Shown here: positions 9,822 to 14,991 of the stretch, in pieces
How positions within the stretch are numbered: position 1 is the stretch's first letter
Layout of the letters: every line of letters begins with the position of its first letter
From: Oscillospiraceae bacterium
GTDB lineage: Bacteria > Bacillota > Clostridia > Oscillospirales > Oscillospiraceae
DNA length: 32,165 bases
Reading direction: 5' to 3'
NCBI GenBank assembly: GCA_902789745.1
Contig: CADAPH010000041.1
Span: 1-32,165 of the forward strand
Position numbers and translations under genes: made by a program
The notes under the pieces: model-generated
What the model saw: only the letters and a program-made list of their open reading frames with translations
Database searches by the model: none
Told to the model about the DNA's origin: nothing

Positions 9822-10350
9822 ATGCACTCGATCAGGACAAAAATATCCGCCGCAACAATCGGCGCGATCATCATCACGATGATTATTGCAGCGGTTCTCG
9901 GCGTGGTCGCCATCCGTTAGCTCGGGACAAGCAGTGCGGAAAAGAGCTTCTCTGCGAAGCGGGACAAAAGAATCTGGACGACTATCTGGAGGATCTGGAG
10001 CAGGAAGTTGGCGTTATCTCCGCCTACGTCGAAGACAATCTTGACGATCTCAGCGACGAGGCGCTTCAGGCCCATCTGGACCATGTGAGCGATTTCTTCA
10101 AAAAGGTCATGATCAAAACCAAGGGCGTCGTGACGTATTATTATCGCATCGACCCGATCGTCTCCTCCACTGTCAAGGGCTTCTGGTACGTCGATCTTGA
10201 CGGCGAGGGCTTCCGGGAGCATGAGGTGACGGATATCACCCTCTATGACACCTCCGACACCTCGGCTCTTGTCTGGTTTACCGTGCCGAAATATGAGGGC
10301 AAGGCCGTCTGGCTTCCGCCGTACATCACGGACAATCTGGATGTGCGGGA
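9822..10350 (+). pseudogene. Broken transmembrane sensor gene (5' fragment)
   Basis: The ATG at 9822 opens a typical receptor N-terminus, MHSIRTKISAATIG, then a hydrophobic helix ending VVAIR, and hits TAG at 9918. Related sensors that I recall read about 'AIRSLGTSSAE', so TCG to TAG is a plausible point mutation. LGTSSAE continues after the stop in the same frame; from about 9941 the homologous reading moves to another frame (ELLCEAGQKNLDDYLEDLEQ), then runs through an extracellular sensor-like region (YYYRIDP, VKGFWYVDLDGEGF, WLPPYITDNLDVR) to about 10350. There the sequence abruptly becomes the antisense of the next gene. It has therefore lost its output domain as well as having a nonsense codon and a frameshift. 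The intact gene was probably a membrane GGDEF, chemoreceptor or kinase protein; the output cannot be told. Confidence 0.75.
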
Positions 10351-11049
10351 CATGGCGGAGATGGTATGCTCCTGCATATGATACATCTTTTCCTGATTGG
10401 CAGCGGTTTTCTCCTGAATATCCTCCTGAACGAGATCGTTGTAGTAGATGTAGCAGAGTGCGCCGCAAAGGCCGATCCCGATGTAGTCGGTGTGCACCCT
10501 AAACAGGATCAGCGGCACAATCGCGGCAGCCAGCAGCACAAACACCATGATGATCGTGGGCAGATCGCGCCGTTTGAAGCGCCTGCTCACGGCAATCATG
10601 CTGACGAACAGAAAAGCCAGACTAATAAGATAGGCGATCTCGTAGATGATGTAATACGGGCCGCGTATATATTTTCCCGCTTCATCGAAGTAAAAAATCA
10701 AGCCGAATGGGGCGAGAACGCTCTCCGCCAGCGCGTGTAGACAGAACGCCGTTCCCACGATGATGGCGGGTCGGTATAGTCCGAGCGCCCCGCCGAAAAA
10801 GACGGGCAGCATCGGCGAAAGAGAAAACTGGAGCACCGTCAGGATCGTCAGCGGAAGCGCGAAGGAGGGCCCGCAGGAGTCGAACTGTTTGGCTACGAAC
10901 TCCGCTCCGGCGCAGAAGAAGACCGAAATGAACATGAGCAGGTACCACCGCTTCTCCACACGGGTAAAGCCCGGGTAATACGCCACATGATACATCATGG
11001 CCACCATCAGCAATTCCGTCAGCAGGATAGCTCCGGCATATAAACTCAT
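10351..11049 (-). pseudogene. Truncated multi-TM sensor (N-terminal part of a probable HD-GYP or GGDEF protein)
   Basis: Start ATG at 11049 with AAGGAGG upstream. The 233 native residues form about seven membrane helices (MSLYAGAILLTELLMVAMMY, ALPLTILTVLQFSLSPML, a YIYYNDLVQ boundary), then a coiled linker LVQEDIQEKTAANQEKMYHMQ ending around EHTISAM. From memory, Clostridia proteins with this architecture continue into 'GLANLIE..RD' and an HD-GYP phosphodiesterase, sometimes GGDEF. Here the frame runs on to a stop at 10243, but the last 36 residues are only the antisense of the neighbouring broken sensor gene. The catalytic domain is missing, so the product would be inactive or a membrane stub. 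The promoter and leader are intact, so it may still be transcribed. Confidence 0.75.
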
Positions 11050-11238
11050 CCTCCGCACCTCCTTTCCTTTCGTCCGGCCGTATGGCGCCCGACAGCTCGC
11101 CGCAGGAAACGCCGAAGAATGTTTCCCCTGCCCGCCGAGCTTTCCCGTTTTTCCACAGCGCCGCCCCCGTTCAGGGACGACAAACGGATCGAGCCCCGCT
11201 TCTGTCTTATCGACGGCCTTGCCCATGCGCGAAAAAAC
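11050..11238 (-). promoter_or_regulatory. Long structured 5' leader of the 7TM sensor gene
   Basis: From the predicted transcription start near 11238 to the ATG there are about 190 nt without a supported gene. On the minus strand the leader contains GCGCATGGGCAAGG, an interrupted stem GCAGG-GGAAAC / GTTTCC-TGC, a five-pair CCGTT/AACGG hairpin and a final SD. The GGGCAA faintly recalls a c-di-GMP-I riboswitch, but the GCAAAGCC element and the conserved helices are not found. Open frames through it look like chance. It may be an RNA regulatory element of unknown class. Confidence 0.35.
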
Positions 11239-11244
11239 AAATGA

Positions 11245-11273
11245 ATTATAGCAGTCAGGCATGGATAGTTCAA
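11245..11273 (-). promoter_or_regulatory. Sigma-A type promoter for the 7TM sensor gene
   Basis: Minus strand: -35 TTGAAC (11268-11273), 17-bp spacer, -10 TATAAT (11245-11250). The -10 is a perfect consensus. Confidence 0.65.
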
Positions 11274-11600
11274 GATCGGAAGAAAGAATCGCTCACGTAA
11301 ATGAGCAAATAAGGCAGAGCGTCATCGTCCATGGATCAGGACAGAATGAACGCGCATCCTGAACTGTCATCAACAGCACGACGAACTTGTTCCGCGCTGC
11401 TGCCGATCCCCACATCCAGCAGATTTATACCGCCTTTCTCTGTATAGTTGAAAAGGGGAAAAGATAAAAAACACCTTGACAAAACGTGCGCCATACTGCG
11501 TTGGAGCCCTTGACCATATATGTCCATTATGCTCTGCGGGCTCCGCCTTGTCTGGCGCAAATTTTGCTCGGAAATCCATTTGCTCTTCTTATTAAGGAAT
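11274..11600. other. Intergenic stretch with no supported gene
   Basis: About 330 bp, AT-richer than its surroundings. A minus-strand frame of 92 codons (11336-11614) has no ribosome site, no recognisable domain, and begins inside the terminator region, so it is not called. An isolated TTGACA at about 11477 (+) has no -10 at 17 bp. Nothing else is recognised. Confidence 0.4.
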
Positions 11601-11637
11601 AGTATAAAAAACACCCCCGCGCGAAAGCGCGGGGGTG
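11601..11637 (-). terminator. Strong intrinsic terminator of the SPRTG surface protein gene
   Basis: Perfect 11-bp GC-rich stem (11612-11622 with 11627-11637) closed by a 4-nt loop. On the minus strand it is followed by TTTTTTAT, and it lies 24 nt after the stop codon at 11661. Confidence 0.9.
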
Positions 11638-11660
11638 CGGTGCTTATTCAGCTTTCAATC

Positions 11661-13409
11661 TCAGATGTCGTGCTTTCTGAGCTTGGGAACCAGGACGACG
11701 ACCGCGGTGCCGGAGAGCAGGAGGAACGCGGCCCAGAGGCCGAGGTTGCTCTCATCGCCGGTTCTCGGGCTTGCGGAGCCCTGGGCGGTGGTCAGAACCT
11801 GGAAGGTGGTGGAGGCGTAGTTGCCGTCCGTGGTGCGCACCTTGATGGTGTAGGTGTTGCCGGGGGTGCGCTTGTTGAGGAACTCAAAGCTCAGGGTGAC
11901 GGTCTTGCCGTCCCAGGACACGCCGTAATCGGCAGCGTCGGTCAGGGGGATGTTGCCCACGTAGACCTCAGACACGGGGGAGCTGCTGCGGAAGCGGAGG
12001 CTCCTGGTGCTGTTGATGACGTGCTTGTCGGTGTCAATGGCGCGCAGCGTGGGGCCGACGCGGAAGGACACGACGTTGGAGTAGAGCTTGTCGGGATGGC
12101 GGGCGTCGATGACCTGCATGTAGTAGGTCTCCTCGGGGCTCAGGGAGTTGAGGAAGTTGGTGCCCAGCATGATGTAGCCGTAGCCGAGATCCCAGTACTG
12201 GTCGATGCGGACGGAGGTGGCGCCGGCCATGCTGCTTCTGGTGCTGACGATGATGTCAGGGACGATCACGTCGATGCCGTAGCCCTTGTAGTTCCAGTCG
12301 TTGCCGGCCATGTCATGGATCTGAGAGTAGAAGCTCAGGGGATCGGTGCCGCCGTACCACATCTGGTAGTCGGGCGTCAGCTTCGCCTTGCCGACCAGGG
12401 GATAATCGCCGGACTTGACGATGAAGGTGCCCATGATGACCTGGTCGCTGGTGCTGCCCTGGGTCGGGAAGCCGATCAGGTAGTACTCGCCGTCGTTCAG
12501 GTTGTCAAGGTATCTCTTCAAAAGGTGGACAGCCTTGCCGCTGGACGAGCGCTCATACTCGTTGACGCTCAGGACATGGGTGTAGGAACCGGAGACGGCG
12601 GCAACGCCGAAGCCCTTCATGTTCGGAATCTCGCTGGGATCAACGGGATCGGAAGTGGCATAAATGAACGGACTGTTCGGGTCATTCTTGTCGTAAGGGC
12701 TGTTGACGATTGCGAACTTGCCATAGCTGCCCGCGTTGACATTGAAGAAGCCGAGCTTGACGGGAACGTCTTCATAGCGCTTGCCGTAGACGTAGTAGGT
12801 GCCGGGGGTCAGGGTCGCAAGCCACTCCTTGAGGAGGGTCATCGTCTTGGTTTCCATCTTGTACTGGGAACCCGCGACGAGACTAATCAGATTGGAGCCG
12901 GTGGCGGAGGTGCTGTAGGCAAGACCGGCGGGGAAAGTGTCGCCGTCCATGTCGCCGCCGCCGCTGGTGACGGTGATTTTAATGTCCTCAGGAGCAGACT
13001 TCGAAATCGAGGTCGGCTCGAACTTGAATTTGACGGGCTCAGTCAGCTGGGAGTACGGCGTGTTGAAGGTATCGGCAGTCTCCATCTCAAAGTCGATGGT
13101 ACCGTCGGCCTTCTTGTTGTCGTCCTCGGCCGCTTCCACGGCGACTTCGACGGCAGGCTCCTCAATGTTGAGAGCGAAGGTATCGGTCTCCGCTGCGGGG
13201 GCGGCGGGAGCCTCAAAGCTCTCGGAGACGGCAGTGCTGAACCCACCGTCAAAATTAAATGTGCCGTCGGAGGCAGGGTTCTCACTTGCGGCAAAGCCGC
13301 CGTTGTTCTCGGTGCCAAAGTCAAAGTCCGCGAATGCGCTCGCAGCGAAGAGGCCGAAGCACATCACGACGACCAGGAACATTGACAAGACCTTAGAAAA
13401 AGTTTTCAT
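11661..13409 (-). CDS. Secreted, probably wall-anchored protein with SPRTG sorting signal
   Basis: 582 aa, function unknown. Signal peptide about 1-27 (MKTFSKVLSMFLVVVMCFG.., cleavage near ASAFA). Residues 30-120 are low-complexity and acidic (EEPAVEVAVEAAEDD). The rest, about 125-540, is predicted beta-rich, with repeated features such as GTYYVYG, GEYYLIG and EETYYMQ that suggest three or four related extracellular beta-sandwich modules. C-terminal SPRTG (547-551), a hydrophobic stretch (LWAAFLLLSGTAVVVLV) and a basic tail KLRKHDI make a sortase sorting signal of the SPxTG type rather than LPxTG. C. difficile sortase B is known to use S/PPxTG motifs; that this organism does the same is inference, and no sortase lies in the window. 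Start supported by AAGGAGAGG 8 nt upstream. Monocistronic: it has its own promoter and terminator. Confidence 0.88.
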   Translation of the reverse strand: MKTFSKVLSMFLVVVMCFGLFAASAFADFDFGTENNGGFAASENPASDGTFNFDGGFSTAVSESFEAPAAPAAETDTFALNIEEPAVEVAVEAAEDDNKKADGTIDFEMETADTFNTPYSQLTEPVKFKFEPTSISKSAPEDIKITVTSGGGDMDGDTFPAGLAYSTSATGSNLISLVAGSQYKMETKTMTLLKEWLATLTPGTYYVYGKRYEDVPVKLGFFNVNAGSYGKFAIVNSPYDKNDPNSPFIYATSDPVDPSEIPNMKGFGVAAVSGSYTHVLSVNEYERSSSGKAVHLLKRYLDNLNDGEYYLIGFPTQGSTSDQVIMGTFIVKSGDYPLVGKAKLTPDYQMWYGGTDPLSFYSQIHDMAGNDWNYKGYGIDVIVPDIIVSTRSSMAGATSVRIDQYWDLGYGYIMLGTNFLNSLSPEETYYMQVIDARHPDKLYSNVVSFRVGPTLRAIDTDKHVINSTRSLRFRSSSPVSEVYVGNIPLTDAADYGVSWDGKTVTLSFEFLNKRTPGNTYTIKVRTTDGNYASTTFQVLTTAQGSASPRTGDESNLGLWAAFLLLSGTAVVVLVPKLRKHDI

Positions 13410-13455
13410 GTTGTCCTCTCCTTATATGTTCGTTTGCTTGAAACTACAATATCAT

Positions 13456-13502
13456 ACAGCGCAAAGGAAGAGCCTGCAGTTCACTTCCTCTGCGGTGCAG
13501 CT
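13456..13502 (-). promoter_or_regulatory. Imperfect hairpin in the leader of the SPRTG protein gene
   Basis: AGGAAG (13465-13470) pairs with CTTCCT (13484-13489), and the stem extends outward imperfectly (CAGCGCAA with CTGCGGTGCAGC). It begins directly at the predicted transcription start, so it would form the 5' end of the mRNA; mRNA stabilisation is one possibility. Confidence 0.4.
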
Positions 13503-13504
13503 AT

Positions 13505-13533
13505 AATGTAACACGCTCTTTCACAAATTGCAA
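13505..13533 (-). promoter_or_regulatory. Promoter of the SPRTG surface protein gene
   Basis: Minus strand: -35 TTGCAA (13528-13533), 17-bp spacer, -10 TACATT (13505-13510). It predicts a leader of about 90 nt. Confidence 0.6.
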
Positions 13534-13905
13534 GAGTTTTTTCATATTTCCGCCCTAAAATTTTTCCCAATTGTAACCGCTTTGAAATCTATCAACTTTC
13601 AAACCACCCGCCTTTTGTGCAGGAATCAGGGGAAAACCGGGAAATCCCGGAACTCTTTTCGGACTTTGCCGCGGCCTCCGGCGGGACATGTTACAAAGGA
13701 CGCGGCGGGTGCTCGCCCCGGCGGTTCTCTCTCCTGTGCTTACTATGACGCCGGGGGTGTGCGCTTTGTTCCCGCAATTTTCAGAAAAATTTATATCGAT
13801 GCGGAGGGGCGCGAACGTCGGTTATTGTGCAGGGGATGGCGTCCCCTGCGGCGAAATGCAGGATTGACGGGTTCGATGGGTAAAACCGTACAACGTTACC
13901 CAACC
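13534..13905. other. Gene-free stretch with one hairpin
   Basis: No supported gene. A plus-strand frame of 151 codons (13528-13983) lacks a ribosome site and runs into the palindromic repeat. The only structure seen is a perfect 8-bp hairpin, GCAGGGGA (13829-13836) with TCCCCTGC (13842-13849), which resembles dispersed intergenic hairpins of gut Clostridia. Confidence 0.4.
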
Positions 13906-14038
13906 GTCATTGCGAACCAGTGCGCACACTGGTGTGGCAATCCGCCCGCCGGAGGCCGTTGGATTGTGCAAATGTCAAGTTGATCGCAGAGAAAACGGAT
14001 TGCCACACCAGTGACATCGGTCACTGGTTCGCAATGAC
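13906..14038. repeat. Compound palindromic intergenic repeat (MITE/REP-like)
   Basis: The left arm 13906-13944 (GTCATTGCGAACCAGTG...) and right arm 13996-14038 (...CACTGGTTCGCAATGAC) are inverted copies that match except for a few inner bases, around a 51-nt centre. Each arm is itself a palindrome (CCAGTG-cgca-CACTGG on the left; CCAGTGA-catcgg-TCACTGG on the right), so the RNA or DNA could form a cruciform with side hairpins. No coding capacity. The form suggests a dispersed repeat or a non-autonomous element remnant. Confidence 0.75.
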
Positions 14039-14180
14039 AAACCGGAAGAGTGTACGTTTTCACTGGGGTGATATATATAATTGGCATTGTACCGCCGGAA
14101 GGAACACTCGCTCCTTCCTTACGCTATTCTACGGGGATTTGATTATTTTGCTGTTCCGCCTCCCTCAGAGAGGGAACCGA

Positions 14181-14223
14181 AAAACAGCGCCGGCCGGCTC
14201 AAAGGAACCGATCGGCGCTGTTT
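14181..14223 (-). terminator. Intrinsic terminator of the adhE-kinase operon
   Basis: An 11-bp perfect stem (14182-14192 AAACAGCGCCG with 14213-14223) around a 20-nt loop, followed on the minus strand by five T. It lies 17 nt past the kinase stop codon. Confidence 0.75.
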
Positions 14224-14239
14224 GCGATTTGCGCTTTTT

Positions 14240-14989
14240 TTATTCGTAGTCCACCACGTTTGCCCAGCGGAGGAGGAAGTCGCGCTCCTCCAGCTTGCCC
14301 TTGACGGACTGGGAGGCGGCGACGATGGGCATCCACTTCTGGACATAGCTCTTCTCGATGTTGCTGCCCTCGCAGAACATGTCGAGGTACTTCTCGGCCA
14401 GGTCGGCCTCGCCGCGCAGGTGGAAGGTCAGGAAGCTGCGCGCGGCGTCGGCGGAGGCGTTGCCCTGGGTGGCGTGCGCCCAGTCGATGACAAAGAGCTT
14501 GCCCTCCGGCGTGAGGATGATGTTGGAGGGGCAGAGGTCGCCGTGGCAGAGCTTGTCGTGGTTCGGCAGACCCTCCAGGCGGATCAGCAGCTCATAGCGG
14601 GTCACGGGGTCGATATCGGCCATGAGGATCTTGCGGTTCATCTTGTCCTTGAGGCGGGACAGGAGCGGGCACTTCTTGGTGTGGATCAGAAGCTGGGTGT
14701 CCACCATCATCTCCAGATACTTCTGGGTCTCGTCGGGATTGTCGCGCATGAGGTGGGACAGGGTCTCGCCCTCGATATACTCCGAGACGATGGCCCATTT
14801 GCCGTCGATGGTCGTGACCTCCAGGATCTTCGGGACGTTCAGGCCGCAGTCCTCCACGCGCGCCTGGTTGAGCGCCTCGTTGAGGATGTCCGCCTTGCCG
14901 AAGCTGTGGTTGAAGACCTTGACGCACTTGTCCCCGTCGCGGTAGATGACTTTGTTTTTGCGTTCAGCGATCACATTTTCCAGATTCAT
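14240..14989 (-). CDS. APH-fold small-molecule kinase (aminoglycoside/choline kinase-like)
   Basis: 249-aa cytoplasmic protein of the APH/protein-kinase-like superfamily. Visible: an N-terminal lobe with KVIYRDGDKCVKVF (ATP lysine), an SEYIEGETL hinge, the Brenner catalytic motif HGDLCPSNI (H149, D151, N156) and the metal-binding VIDWAHA (D169). It should transfer ATP phosphate to a hydroxyl or amine of a small molecule; the substrate cannot be told, and there is nothing specific to antibiotic resistance. The ATG at 14989 lies 2 nt after the adhE stop codon, with AAGGGAG inside the end of adhE as ribosome site, so it should be translationally coupled to adhE. This suggests a role linked to fermentation or aldehyde metabolism. 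A longer frame upstream (to 15121) overlaps adhE and is rejected. Confidence 0.88.
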   Translation of the reverse strand: MNLENVIAERKNKVIYRDGDKCVKVFNHSFGKADILNEALNQARVEDCGLNVPKILEVTTIDGKWAIVSEYIEGETLSHLMRDNPDETQKYLEMMVDTQLLIHTKKCPLLSRLKDKMNRKILMADIDPVTRYELLIRLEGLPNHDKLCHGDLCPSNIILTPEGKLFVIDWAHATQGNASADAARSFLTFHLRGEADLAEKYLDMFCEGSNIEKSYVQKWMPIVAASQSVKGKLEERDFLLRWANVVDYE

Positions 14990-14991
14990 GC

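Noticed and set aside
11080-11238. c-di-GMP-I riboswitch upstream of the 7TM sensor gene
   Set aside because: Only a GGGCAA fragment fits; the tetraloop helix and the GCAAAGCC element are not where they should be. Kept only as an unknown structured leader.
11336-11614. 92-codon minus-strand frame
   Set aside because: Starts inside the terminator region, no ribosome site, no domain; two overlapping frames are equally open there.
11520-13385. Plus-strand open frame (621 codons) opposite the SPRTG protein gene
   Set aside because: Begins upstream of the terminator hairpin, lacks a ribosome site, and is antisense to a gene with signal peptide, sorting signal, promoter and terminator.
13528-13983. 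151-codon plus-strand frame
   Set aside because: No ribosome site; it runs through a hairpin and into the palindromic repeat.
14240-14989. Aminoglycoside resistance gene
   Set aside because: The APH catalytic motifs are present, but the fold is shared by choline, homoserine, thiamine and other kinases, and nothing indicates an antibiotic substrate.
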